Notes under the pieces: generated by a model
Told to the model about the DNA's origin: nothing
The model's input: the letters and a program-made list of their open reading frames with translations, nothing else
The model's database searches: none
Part shown: positions 37,092-49,450 of the stretch, one piece after another
How positions within the stretch are numbered: the stretch's first letter is position 1
How the letters are laid out: each line of letters opens with the position of its first letter
DNA from: Combretum micranthum
Lineage: Eukaryota; Streptophyta; Magnoliopsida; Myrtales; Combretaceae
DNA length: 64,000 nucleotides
Direction of reading: 5' to 3'
Assembly (NCBI GenBank): GCA_024138025.1
Contig: JAMXBD010001196.1
Location: forward strand, 310,001-374,000
Program-made: the position numbers and the translations under genes

Positions 37092-38288
37092 GTCATGATG
37101 ATTGATACAGGCCTCATCACGTCCGTTATCTAGGGAAAAAATGTGATCCAAGGGCATCATGTCTCTTGTCATGACTGTGATCAGGCCGTAGCTTCGAAAA
37201 TAATTTGCTTTAAGGAGAGCACAAGCCGTGTAACGGCTGTGATGAATAGGGGTGTCCTTATTATGAATTCCTTTTGTGTTTTACTCTAATTTTCCACTTA
37301 TTTACTACTTGATTTCCAACTTACATCATCAAAAATATCATATTATTAATATACCTATACAAAATCTTAACTTATAAACACTTCCATGCATATTTCTACA
37401 ATTCATTTCATCAACACACATAATCTACACATGCATATAAATTTTTAATTTTTAACATAAATGCTCACATCTTACAAGTTTGCAAGTTTTATCTAATTTC
37501 CTACTTACATCCAGTTTTAAGACATCATATACATGTACAAACAACAATCATAACAAGGAAAACAACAATCTACTTATTTTAACCATGTTCTATCAATTAA
37601 ATCTTCACTTCTACTACTTCTTTGAGATGATGTGGTTTCTCCTAGCTTAATTTCTTATCTCTATCTTGATTTCTATCTTCAACCTCCTCTATGATCTTGT
37701 TGAACTTGAGATTTGTGGTTGGTTTTTGAGAGAAAAGAAAAGAAGAGTAGAAAGTGGAGAAAAGAAGAGGAAAAGAAAAAGGAAATGTAAGAAACAAGAA
37801 AAGAAAAGGAAAGGCAAGAAAGGAAAAAGAGGGAAAAAAAGAGAAGGATAAGGGTAATTAGGATATTTTAGGATAAAGGTATTAGGTTTATAACTTTCAG
37901 ATCGATTTCTCTAATTCTGAAAGTGTTTAGGAAATAATTTAAGAATTATTACGTTAGAAATAAAAAACTTAAGATAGGGATTTGATTTATGAGGTTGGTT
38001 TATATGAAATTGATATTTAACTTGAGCTTAGACTCAAATATGATATTTTTAGGAAAGCAGGTGATTCCAAAATTTTCAACGGTTAAAAATATGAAACGTT
38101 GAACTAAAGTTTAGGGATTTATAAATCTACTAAACATTTAAACAACATGTTTAGAGGTTTGAGAATTTCAAATCTTATATTTCAACTTAAATCTATTTAT
38201 CCAATTAATTAAATTAATCTATTTTATTTGTATCATTTAAACTATCTAATTCCAATTTTTAACTTAGATAAAGGTTTAGGGTATTACA
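37092..38288 (-). mobile_element. C' LTR, right part
   Basis: It continues the C-type sequence of 28750-28803 after B4. It has GC-richer imperfect palindromes at 37095-37240 (CATCACGTCCGTTATC, CATGACTGTGATCAGGCCG, GTGTAACGGCTGTGATG). Next comes a purine-rich GAA/AAG tract at 37735-37850, and then GGTTTAGGGTATTACA at the end (38273-38288). LTR C shows the same order at 61570-61760, 62230-62290 and 62890-62906. It ends exactly where gypsy RT sequence begins. The left part of C' is missing, cut by the small LTR element and the rearrangement. The Lys-rich frame at 37666-37851 is only the purine tract. Confidence 0.6.
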
Positions 38289-40803
38289 ATAATAAAAGAC
38301 AACACTAGCCTTTTTCTTACCCAGTACTTTTGGTGAAAAGGAAAGTAGGATGTGGAGTTTTTGCATCGATTATAGGGCACTCAATAATGTGACTATTAAA
38401 GATGAGTTTTTTATCCCTACAATGATGAATTACTAGATAAATTATATTATGCAACCATATTTTCTAAATTGGATCTATATTCTGGTTATCACCAGACCAG
38501 AATAAGTGAGGATGACATTGAGAAGACCGCTTTTCGAACCTACGAAGGCCATTATGAATTTTTAGTAATGTCTTTTGGGTTAAGCAATGCCCTAACTACA
38601 TTCCAAGCAATAATGAATAGTATTTTCAAACCTTATTTGAGAAAATCTATTGTTTTTTTTTTTTTATGACATACTTGTGTATAGGATGTCTAAGCATAAG
38701 CATTTAGAACATTAGGCTATTGTTCTATAAATTCTTATGGATAATGAATTTTATCTTAAGTAATCAAAATGTTAGTTTAGACAAGCTCAGATGGAATACC
38801 TGGGGCATGTAGTCATAGAAAATGGGGTTCAACTTCACCCAAGTAAAGTTGTTATGGTGCAGAATTAGCCGAAGCTAATGAGTGTGAAGGATATGAGGAC
38901 ATTCTTAGGGCTTTGTTGTTTCTATCGAAAATTCATTGAAAGCTATGCATTGATAGATGGTCCCCTAACAGATATGTTACAAGCTGATAAACTTAAGCTT
39001 GCTTTCTGTTCAGCCTCTATACTATAATTTCTAAGTTTTACAAAGCAATTTACTATAGAGATGGATGCATCAAGATCAAAAGTGGGAGTAGTTTTGTTGC
39101 AATGTGAGAAGCCTGTAGCATATTATAGTAGGAAGCTACAGTTTTCACATAAGAAAAGCATCGGCCTATGTCAGAGAATTATATGCTACAGTTAAAGCAA
39201 TAAAGAAGTGGAGACAATATCTATTGGGCTCTCATTTTCTTATATGAACAAATCATCGAATCTTTAAGGAAATTGTAAACCAGGTGATGCAAACCCTTGA
39301 TCAACAGAAGTTTTTGTCCAAATTTATTGCCTATAATTACACAATTACTTATAAGCCAGGATGTGATAATAAAGTCGCAAATGCTTTTTGAAGACAAGAA
39401 TTCGATATTGGTTCTTTATATAGGATTTTCTCACCCTCTTTTCCTTTTATTAATGATTTGAAAGCTAACTATATGATGATACTAGTTTATTAGCAAATTA
39501 TATCTTATCTAAACCAAGGACGACAACTTAAGTGGCCCCTCCAATTAAAGAATAGGTTGTTATATAAAGGTTCTCGGATTTTTTTGGTGTCCCAATCTAG
39601 ATTGATTCCATTCTTATTGCAAGAATTTCATTATGCCCCTAGTTTTAGTCACTTTGGTGTGCTGAAAACATATAGATGGCTAGTCGACAATTTTTATTAA
39701 GAGGGTATGAAAGCTAATGTGGGACGTTTTGTTAAGGATTGTCTTATATGTTAGCACATCAAATATATTTCAAGATCTCCAGTGGGGTTATTATACCCTT
39801 TAACTGTACCTAAGCATATTTAGGAAGATGTATTAATGGATTTCATTACATCTCTTCTAAATATCAGTGATTTACTATTATACTGGTGGTTACGGATAAA
39901 TTGACAAAGTATTGTCACTTAGGGGCTCTTCCAACTCATTTTACAACAACTTAGGTTGCTACTTTATTTTTAGATTTGTCATCGAACATCATGGGTTTCC
40001 TAGGATAATTAAGTCCAACAGAGATCCTATATTCACTAGTCATTTTTTAAGGGAACTTTGTCGATTGTTTAGTACAAAATTAAACTTTAGTCCGACCTAT
40101 CACCCATAACCTCATGGTCAAACCGAAGTTTTAAATAGGGTTGTCCAATAGCATCTTCGAAGTTACACTATTGAATATCCAACTAAATGGTGTCATTATT
40201 TATCATGGGCTAAGTATTCTTATAATACTTCTTTCCATGGTGGTTCTCAATGTACCTTATTTTAGCTAGTGTATAGTTGATAACCTCCCACAATAACGCT
40301 TAAGTCAGGGGCAATTTTAAACTAGAGGCTGTAGACTATGATTTGCAAAATAGAGATGAATTGATTAAGATTTGAGAGCTAATCTATTGGAAGCATAGCA
40401 ATGCATGAAGATGTTGGTAGATCAACATCGATCAGATGTTGAATTAGAAGTTGGGGATCTTGTTTTTATTGTCTATAGCCCTACAAATAGCTCTCTTTAT
40501 CTGATGGATATCACAAATTAGCAAAGTGCTATTATGGACCCTATATAGTTGGTCATAGGGTGAGATCAATGGCATACAAAGTAGAATTACTAGAGCACAC
40601 TAAAATCCACAATTTTTTTTCATATTTTGACATTTAAAAAAGCTTATGTATCTCTTTACCTACCTTAGAGTAACATCTATTAGTTGTTGTCAATCATCTA
40701 CTGTTACAACCGGTAGCTATTGTGAATCATCGTGTATTACTAGACAAGGGAAGGAGGTGCAGTAAATTTTAGTGCAGTGGCTAAGGTTATACCTTACAAA
40801 TAT
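38289..40803 (+). pseudogene. pol: Ty3/gypsy chromovirus pol remnant (RT, RNase H, integrase, chromodomain start)
   Basis: Pol would copy element RNA and integrate the cDNA. RT: PVLLVKRK then [19 protein letters not shown] (38330-38410), [12 protein letters not shown] and [20 protein letters not shown] (38470-38590), and a damaged YDDIL box reading FFYDILVY (about 38655). Thumb: YLGHVV and MRTFLGLCCFYRKFIESYA (38800-38950). RNase H: MDASRSKVGVVLLQ (39060) to TLDQQKFLSKFIAYNYTITY (39295-39355). Integrase: GHFGVLKTYRWL and VKDCLIC (zinc region, 39650-39755), SNRDPIFTSHFLRELCRLFS and GQTEVLNR (39975-40140). GDLVF, then a GPY-like motif, then YKVELLEHTKIHNFFH (40455-40640), precede chromodomain residues at 40730-40803. 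Many stops and frameshifts are present. RT resembles the Reina group by eye. The 5' pol part and gag are absent. Confidence 0.85.
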
Positions 40804-43800
40804 TGTCACACTCCTATAGGGTACCCTAGTAGTGATTATGTATCATGCACAAACAAAGTCATAGATATTCATATTAAATTCTCTACGGCTTCTAGAGAGA
40901 TATATAAACATAATACAACTAGAATACTCCATGGCATGGATAATTAAAACAAGATTGAAGGTTGATTAGAATAAGAAAGATATTGCATACATATAAGTCA
41001 CATGTAAGAATAACTTTACCAAATTTCTAAATCATCACATTACACATTTACATCATTGGTCTTCAAAAGACTTTGTTAATATAACTTCATAACTTTTAGT
41101 CTCTAAGGAACTTCATTACATATATCATTATAACCTTTTGTCTCTAAAGATTACATTACAAATACAAAAAACATTCTTCATCTTCTATCTAAATTTCATT
41201 TCTATTTCACATTAGCTTCAACTTCCTAGCAAAGATTCTTCTAATAAGATCCTATAAACAACAGTCTAAAGGAATATGAGCACAACAAGCTTAGTGAATA
41301 ATCAAATCTTAACACAATTTCAATAATATCAGGCAATGTTTAGTTATCAAACATATGCAATGCAATAGTCAACCATATGCAATGATCATAGTTTGGATGA
41401 TTAGAATCCAAATCAATGGAGATTTACGCCTTCTCTTGGGTTGAAGGACCAGCTTAAGAAAACCACACCCAAGAGAAACTAAGAACTAAGAAAGAAGAAG
41501 TTTCATTCTCATTTTACTACATATTTATATATATAATATATTATAGCTCAACTTGCCCTTAGAACTTAGAAACTTTACTAAGTATTAGGTATTTCATGTC
41601 GACACCATAAGCGAAGCCCTTCAATGCCTGATTAGTTCCTGTAGAACTAGCAGAACAGTGGTGATACTTCTTGTAGAACCAGATGTTAATTTCTATTTAC
41701 TGGAAAAACTTAGAGTTACCATAGAACAGAAATACTAATACGTAGTGTGTTTACCACGCAAATGCAAGTTATGATTTCGTGCAATGTATGTCCATTTTGT
41801 TTAAGGGTCAATTATAATTTATAAAATTTTACGAAGTGACCACCACAATTTCAGACAATCCACAGTTCATAACACATAATCAATACCTAGCAATTAGTTG
41901 ATACTTTTAATATTAAAGATTATCTTTCACTAATACAACATGTAACATGCATTATTTCCTAAATCCCCACGCATATCGTCAATTTTTGTTACATTTAGGA
42001 GTATATGCTACTACATTACAATCACAATCAGTATAAGAAGATTCAGGTTACTCACCTATGCATTTTGCTTTACTTGTTGTTGTAGTCTATCGGAAAGTTT
42101 GGATATTGATTTAAGATTATGTTAAGTCTCCTAGTTTGGTTTTGATAATATCAAAACATATATAAGTGTCTACTAATAAAATTATTGAATGTGCAGTTTG
42201 TAAATGATAAGATAAAACAATCAAGTATGATCAAAGGTATTATGAAAATGTTTTTCAAAGAAAGATCTAAATCAGAGAGTAATTTAGAGACAATCTAGAA
42301 AGTTTTTCAAGAAAACAATATTACTTAGAAGGTGACTCTGAAGGTAAATCTACTGCTTTTCAACAACACAGTAATACTCAGAGAGTAGATCTGCTGTAAT
42401 GAACAAAATCTGCACATTATGAATAACAGGTTGTAGATTGAATTTTTCTTTTATTCTTTCATTAATTTAAAGACCTAGCTCCAAAGTTGAATGTAAATGT
42501 ACTTGGGTAATACATTCAAATATGTTCCATAAAGTTGGTTCAAATATCCAAGGGATTCAAGTTTTTATTAGATTAAAGTTTTATTTTTTGAAGATTTAAG
42601 TTTTTGACAGCAAGTTTAACCTAACATGTTCAAGTTCGATTTTCAAGACATGTTTAAATTCGGTTCATATATGTCATAAGAAGCTTATCTGATAAAGTTA
42701 TTTACTTACGGGATGCCAAGTATGTGATTTCTACAGCAAATCAAATTCAAATTTGAAGAAGATATTTAACAAAAAGATATGACCCGATTTTAAAGGAATA
42801 GTATCAGAGGATGTGTTTACTTCAAGACTTGGTCCACAACATTTTGGATCTTGCCTCAAGAATCATTTACAGCAAGAAAGGAATTAACATCTAGATTTGA
42901 AGTTTGAAATACACGAGAACTCTTATCCCTATCAAGTGCATAAAATCAGGAACTTTAGCCAAGCTTTATCTATTTGTTTCTGTTGGAAGAACTATTGATA
43001 AAAATCAACAGATCACGACAACAGTAAGGGAGCAAGAAATAAGGAACAAATCTTATCCCAACATTCAAATTACCATATATCCATTGGAAGAAGAAAAGAT
43101 AAATACAGCAGCTGGAGTCTAAGAAAAGTAGTACTTACGTTAAAAAAAAAAAGGCTCTCTCTCCTTACTGAAAAATATCAGCTCATTTGTGGAAAATCAA
43201 GTTACTCTATTTTTTTCCTTTTAGCACGGAATTTGAGAGGATCTTTATACTTTTTCCTCATTTGATTTTGATTAGTTGTGTCAGGTTGTAGAAGAGTGAG
43301 AATGACATTTCTTTCTCTATAGATCAGTAAATAGCCTGAGTGAAGCTAGATAGGTTGAGCAGAGTGATTGGAGTCCATTTTGTTTGGGCAAGGTTGTACT
43401 CTCATTTCTTGATTAGATATAGTGAAACATACCAGTATAGAATACCGGGTTTTTGGCTTGGAGTTAGAAGAGAGGACTAATGCTCAAGGCAGAACCTTCA
43501 TAAATCGATTTTGCACTCTTCTTTTCCCTTATCTTTTTAATTTCGTGCATGTTTACTTATTTGTTTTAGCTACATATTAAACTCAAAGACTAAGTCAGAG
43601 AGTAACCAGTAGCTCAACTTTTAAACAATTGCTTAACTCTTTGAGAATTTAAGTGAACCTAATTTTATTCAAATTATAATTAATATTATTTGTAATCAAG
43701 TTTGATTTTTTACAAGTAAGATGATAAGCCATTGTAATTTGATTAACCAAGTTGTGTGACTTTGGTTGAATTTTGAAAAAGGATAAATTTTTATTAAATA

Positions 43801-45330
43801 ACCAATTTAACCCCCTGTTGATTATTCTTTCGGGACCAATAGATTAAGGCTCCTATAAGACAACAAATATGTATTACTACGTATATATCTAAGCAAGAGT
43901 TTCTATTAGTTCTTAAGAAAACTATATATACTTAGCTAGTTACTTAAGTCCAAGAATTATAAGACTTAACATATTCTTAATCTATGACTTATAATCTAGC
44001 TTGAGAAAAACTCTATAAAAGATCTTAAACTATCATTTGCATTCATATACATATATTACATATAAATTTAATTATTTTATATTTTATTCTTTTATATAAA
44101 GGCAAAATAGGAGAACCATCACAGTCGTGGTCAAGGCCATGATCACCATCATTGGCACCATCGCACTCATGATGAGTGAAAAATTCTTGATCCGAGAACA
44201 TCACGGGATTCATTATGCATGTGATGAGTCAAAAATATTTGCTTTGAGACGGTCATGGGGTAGATTACGCTCGTAATCAACCAAAACATGAACATCCAAG
44301 GCTATTAAGCCCTTCATCAAGCCCGTGAGCCACTAATCCTACTTTTAAATTCTAAACTTCCAAATTTTTTACACTTTTCCACTATTTATTATTAATTTAA
44401 CTCCAACCAATACACTTCAACATCAACATATAAGGAATATATGCACTCCCAAGATTTTTATATTGATATTACATATATACACTTGTACTACACTTATGCA
44501 TAACTTCAACATCATCAAACTAGCAAAGTCTATCATATCTAGGATTTAAGTTTTAGCTATCAATTTCATTACTCAATTCCTACTTATATAACATACCAAT
44601 AGCCAATATAACTCTAATCACTTATTTAACTTGCAAATTAACAAAGCAAAGATAAGGAATAGCTTACTTAATTTGATCTTAACATGTAAATGAGTACTTT
44701 AATTGGATTTTTATAGAGTTTTAGAAGGAAATTTTTTTGAAGAAAATGCGATATGGGAGAGGATAGATGGCACCTACTTGGAAGAGATTTTAAGGAATAA
44801 AATTCGACAAATTAAGTTGATATTTATCTTAGTTATATGATAAAGTGATTTTGACTTTTGAAGCATTGAGAGTTATTATATGTGTGTAAGTGTATGCTAT
44901 GTATGGTGGGGCAATGGGCTTGATTTACATGAAAGAAAATTGGGCTTGGGTTATCGTGCTTAATTGGGCCTCTTGATGGTAAAAGAGTTAAGAAGCTAAA
45001 CTTTAGAATTGATTTGATCAATTTGATTATAAATTTATTTAAATAAAAAATTTTCTTATGACAATTTATAATAAAATTCCTTCTAATTTAAGAGTTAAGC
45101 TTTAGAAATTCAAGTTCCTAAGAAAGTTTAAAAATAAAATAACTTGATGGACAACTTGAAATGGATTAATTTAAATTTTAGGACCTCTATCATCTTTTTA
45201 GTTCATTCTATGCATGTTATCATAAATAAATTTATCTATTATATCATATATTCTAACTTTTACATTAAACTATATTGGTTTTTAATTTTGAATTTCTATC
45301 TTGACTTAAAGGAAAAACTTGGGGATTACA
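40804..45330 (-). mobile_element. D: about 2.8-kb LTR-like unit inserted in the chromodomain, with nested LTR
   Basis: TGTCACACTCC starts at 40804 and GGGGATTACA ends at 45330. Skipping it joins the gypsy chromodomain codons in frame with a 5-base repeat (AATAT left, AATTC right, two mismatches), which supports the boundaries. Without the nested LTR and its TSD it is about 2.8 kb. The start resembles A/B/C (TGTCACNCNCC, GGGTACCCTA) but most of the body is unique. Near 44115-44340 it has imperfect palindromes with CATCACAGTCGTGGTC and CGTGAGCC. No ORF of note. Confidence 0.7.
42120..43841 (+). mobile_element. 1.72-kb solo LTR, Ty1/copia-like
   Basis: TGTTAAGTCTCCTAG starts at 42120 and the unit ends CCAATA at 43841, that is CA changed to TA. 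The TSD GATTA is at 42115-42119 and 43842-43846. The start (GGTTTTGATAATATCAAAAC then GTGTCTAATAAA-like) and the end (AATTTAACCCCCTGTTGATT) resemble plant copia LTRs of the SIRE/Maximus type. This class call is from memory of such ends, so moderate. A 72-aa frame at 42904-43122 is probably chance. Confidence 0.78.
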
Positions 45331-45411
45331 AATTCCATGTGGGAATATTTCAATGAATTCCATGGACTTTATCCTGATCTGAACCTTGTGGATAAGGTTC
45401 CTTCAAAGAAG
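45331..45411 (+). pseudogene. pol: C-terminal end of the gypsy chromodomain
   Basis: MWEYFNEFHGLYPDLNLVDK matches the end of plant chromovirus chromodomains (TWE-F-EF---YP-FNLEDKV). It is in frame with the piece before D. After it, CAAAGAAGGGGGAGC (45397-45411) is a good polypurine tract for the element. The expected 3' LTR start is not clear beyond it. Confidence 0.75.
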
Positions 45412-46556
45412 GGGGAGCTAACTATTACGACATGGATTATGAAGCAACCTATTTGGCTAGGTGCATATGTATGATAAAGATCAGATTTACACTTAGTCTT
45501 AGAATAGTTACAACAAATAATAGAATGGTAGTTACATGTTAAGAGATTCAACAATCGAAATTAAAATCAATAGATTTAATAGGTCTAATAATGTATATGA
45601 TATGAACATAAATAAAGAAGATAGAAAGAGGGGGAAACCATCTTTGGCTCCAAATAGTCGTGTCTCTTGAGAGACTAGAGCTTAGTGTAGCTTGAAGCAC
45701 CACTATGAGCCTTAAAAACATACAAACACAAGAGCAATGAGCATCCGACATCATCTATTAAAGAGAATATGTGTCTGTGTATGTGTGAGAGAGAGAGTTT
45801 AGGCTTTACTTAGCTTTCACAAAGGATTGAGAGAGATAGAAAAGAGAGACTTTGCCTTAAATACTTAAGGTAAATCTTGGGTTGGGCTAAAGTAACTCAA
45901 CACCAACAAGATTACACTTTTTTGCCTCTTTAAAACACCATGATTCAAGCTCAATTTCTAATTTTCTTCTGCAAACTTTAAAGACGATTTAATAACTTTT
46001 GTTCATACATTAGATTGGATTTGAACATCTATTTGAAATACTCCATGTATTCTACATGACATCACCATTAATTTGATTAAATCATGAAAAGAAAAAGGTA
46101 TTATATTGCTTATGAAATCAGCTCACATGGAGAAGAGTAATACGCTGTTTATTGTGTTTTAATATATGGAATGAAGAGGAAGGAGATTGCATGGGGTCCG
46201 TGTTCACATTTTTCAAACCATAATATAAAAAGGAAAGAAAAAAGAAAAAAAAATGTTAATTTTGCCATTACTAATTATGTCATAACTCAAATTCATTTTC
46301 TTTCAACATTACTAGTACATTTCTAGTTGAACTGAGGCTGTTACTAGCATGAAAAGGGAATTGATTCCCTTTAATAAAAAATGGCAATATAGGCAAGATT
46401 GATTGATGGGAATCAAATAAAGGTCCTATTATGAGAATTGGAGCAATGGGATTGCAGGGTTTAACGTAGAGAATTTTTACGAATTGTCCTTTAAGATGAG
46501 TTTGATTTCTTTTATGGCTTTAAAGTTCATCACATTAGATATAATATATCAATTTG
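45412..46556. other. unassigned sequence after gypsy pol
   Basis: No coding frame is supported. At 45775-45870 there are GAGAGAGAG stretches next to GCCTTAAATACTTAAGG, which read on the minus strand look like a TATA-like box with a CT-rich leader, so an LTR fragment in minus orientation is possible. The rest is AT-rich without recognisable structure. Confidence 0.35.
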
Positions 46557-48612
46557 TGTGAAACATGAAGATAATTGTAAAGGAAGTGGAAAAACTGCAC
46601 ATCAAGATCGTATTGGAGAAGATGATCGAATAGATTTAGAGATCACGATGGTGACAAGGCCGGTGATTTGTTCTGAAGTGAAGACTGCAAAGATCATGCC
46701 CTAGAGGATGCTCGTGATGAAGCCTGTTATCTGCGTTGATACGAAGAATAGAGGAGATCACGGTCTTGAAAACACCCATGATGATGCACAAGATCATAAA
46801 GATCACGCCCTGCTGCACACTGATGAACTCATATTTTACATACATTTTGTGGATAAAATTTATACAGATATGATAGAAATCAAGTGGAATGTATATTCAT
46901 AAGTATAATTTCTTGTGAAATCAGGTTAAAAAGAAGTAATGAGCAAATTCCAAAACCATTGATTGAAGATCAACACGTACGCCGGCTCAACAGCATCCAA
47001 CGCCGCTGGCGTAGAGGCTGTGTAGAGTGACCACAGAAGATAATTTCTTAACGCAGTCATCAACACAGCCAGGGTAGAAGACAATGTGAAGCAAGCGTAT
47101 GGAATAAAGAGATACGCCGGCAAATTCTGAATCAACGCCACCGGCGTTACGCCTGTGTACTTTGTCCACAGAATGCAAATCCTTAACGCAGGCTCAAACA
47201 CAGCCAGTGTAGGGTTTGATGAAGCAATCCACGCCGGACTTCTGGGATTCAACGCTGCCAGCGTAGGTCCCTGCGTTTAATCCTATAAGCAATTCTCAAT
47301 AAAGATCTACGCAGGCCAGATTTGAAGGAACACTGGCTGTGTTCATCAAGTGTAAGTTGAAGAGGCACTTTTCATACAACGAACGCCGGCAAGATCTACA
47401 TTTACGCTGGCGGCGTACATGTTGTAACTGCCGGCGTACAGCAATGTCAGTTTGTATTCCTCTTGCGAATTTGCTCTATTTAAGAGAGTTTTTAGAGAGA
47501 AAAAATAGAGGGAAGTAAGACACAAAAATACTCAGAAAAATTAGGAAACATAATGTTGTTATTTGTTTTTCTTTTAGGGCACTAAAACCCTAATGTTCTA
47601 GCAATTTAGAGTGGATTAGGGTTTAGCTACAATCAAGCATTGCCTACAATTGTGGGATTTTGGATTTGGAAATTCCCGTTTCTGAAAAGGAACCATATTA
47701 AGGTGTTTTCAATCTCTATTCTTTTATGTTTATGCTTGATTGTATATTGAGAGGCATGTTTTCATTGTCAATTATGAATATATATGAATGGATTTGATGA
47801 TTTGATTCATGAATTGAATTGATATTGGTGTTGATTATTTGGGAATTTGATTATCTTTGTTTGTAATCTGTTTAGTTTATGCCTGATCAACATAGATTAG
47901 ATAGAAAGGATTAAAGATACCTGAGAAGGATTCATTGATCCGCACAAGCAAAACTTATGTTTTTGAATATGATTTGTCATAGAGATATGTAAATCTGTGA
48001 TAGAACTTGAGAATTCATTAATCTTTATGCGGTTAGGGTTACAAATTTGGGTCACTTAACGGTGCTTGTTTTGTATTCTTAACTAGGATAGTAATTTTGG
48101 TGAGAGCAAAATGCTATTAATCTGAAATCATAGATAACTTATCTTAATAGGATAGTTTATGCTATGAAAGATTTTGTTACATCGAGAGGTGAGCAATTCT
48201 TAGATGAATTTGATCAAATCCCAAGTAATCAATATTATATATCAATTTAAAGTATGAGTCATTTCACATGAGAATAGAAATGCATCATTCATATATCATC
48301 TGCATCTCCTAAACCTAAATCCCTCGTTATAATTGCTGGAACATATGGTTTTAGTTCTTGATAAATCATTTGAAATCTAGTTTTTAATTTAGATCAACAT
48401 AGATTAATTACACATCTGAAAAATCAATTGCTTAGATTAGGGTAAAAGTTTAATTTTAGTAATTAGCCATTAGCTCCCTGTGGATACGACTTGGACTTTT
48501 CAGAATATAATGCTCTGTACCCGGTGATTTTGCTGACCGGTTAAGTAATCCACTTGTATTTGAAATTTAAATCTTTAGAATATTAAGAAGTGTGGTTTAC
48601 TACAGTTTCACA
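46557..48612 (+). mobile_element. putative gypsy-type LTR of about 2.06 kb
   Basis: It is bounded by the 8-bp inversion TGTGAAAC (46557) and GTTTCACA (48612) but lacks a matching TSD, so the edges are tentative. Inside are GATCACG-rich repeats (46640-46815), the CCGG cluster at 46975-47440, a TATTTAAG box near 47469, and CTCCCTGTGGATACGACTTG at 48474, the motif found near the 3' end of many gypsy LTRs and 125 bases before the end in the LTR at 5678. No PBS follows at 48613. Confidence 0.5.
46975..47440 (+). repeat. CGCCGGCGT-type palindromic repeat cluster
   Basis: Four degenerate units at about 110-150-bp spacing each pair an ACGCCGGC site with a GC-rich near-palindrome 20-30 bases on (CGCCGCTGGCGTA, CGCCACCGGCGTTA, CGCTGCCAGCGTA, CGCTGGCGGCGTA). 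This is a CG-rich island in a roughly 30% GC region. It lies upstream of the presumed TATA, that is, in U3. Confidence 0.65.
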
Positions 48613-49450
48613 CACCCATGACTAACATGTGATGATCAGAGATGACCATGACTCATGTATCAATCATGATGAAGGATCTTTTGACACTACAAAATTGATT
48701 CATTTTAAATATTTCTTTTATCTTATTAGGTTTCTTTTATTAGATTTGCTTGAATAATTACTATTTTGCCTTTATTTAGGTCATCAATATATAAATGGCT
48801 TTATTTGTAAACATTAACAAGTTTTTGATTTGTTAAATGAACTTTTCTCTTCTAGAGAGTATTCTCTTGAAACCTTAACTCTTATCAATCTTTTGATTGT
48901 AGCAAGTTGCAAACACAAGTGAATAATTGTGAGTCATAGTAGTTATTTACAGTGTTCTACCCTTTTTGCTTTCTTGGGGAATCATATCCAAAGGGACATA
49001 AAGAATCTAACTTGATTTCAAGATACCCTAAAACTTGTGTTAAGTTTTAGGTTTTCTTCAGGTCAATCTAGTATTAATCCATAGATACACTATGGATTAG
49101 GTAGGCATATCATTGATCTTGGGTAATAATTAGCCCAAACACAAATTAAAAAATCTTTTTCCATTAATAATGACATCAATCCAAAAATCATATTTAATTT
49201 AATATAGTTGGAGTCTCACTATCTTTTGTAGCTCTAAACTTTGTATATCTATAAAATAGTTATTTTAAATTAGATCGAGGCAAGATTTAAAGCTATAATC
49301 TTGCAAAATTCTATACTATTTTATGAATAAAAAACTTAAGCTAATAATTTATGGGGTTTGATTTATCTCAATATTTGAGATGACCACAAAATAAATAATT
49401 TTATTTGCAACCGAGATTCCATTTAAAGGCCTTATATTTTAAAGTTGTCT
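48613..49450 (+). mobile_element. LTR fragment, unclassified
   Basis: TATATAAA at 48788-48795 is followed by a leader with CTAGAGAGTATTCTCTTG (an 8-bp inverted repeat AGAGTATTCTCT), AGCAAGTTGCAAACAC and TTTGCTTTCTTGGGGAATC. This has the look of an R/U5 region of a plant copia LTR (recollection, not search). Boundaries were not found. 49120-49440 shows nothing. Confidence 0.4.

Noticed and set aside
37666..37851. Lys/Arg-rich 61-aa frame
   Set aside because: A product of the AAG/GAA purine tract in C'; the homologous place in LTR C is a plain GAA microsatellite.
42904..43122. 72-aa frame in the nested copia-like LTR
   Set aside because: It lies inside an LTR with defined ends and TSD; no domain, no support as a gene.
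46636..47252. Several frames of 63-108 aa on both strands
   Set aside because: They overlap the CG-rich palindromic repeat cluster, which reads open on several frames at once.
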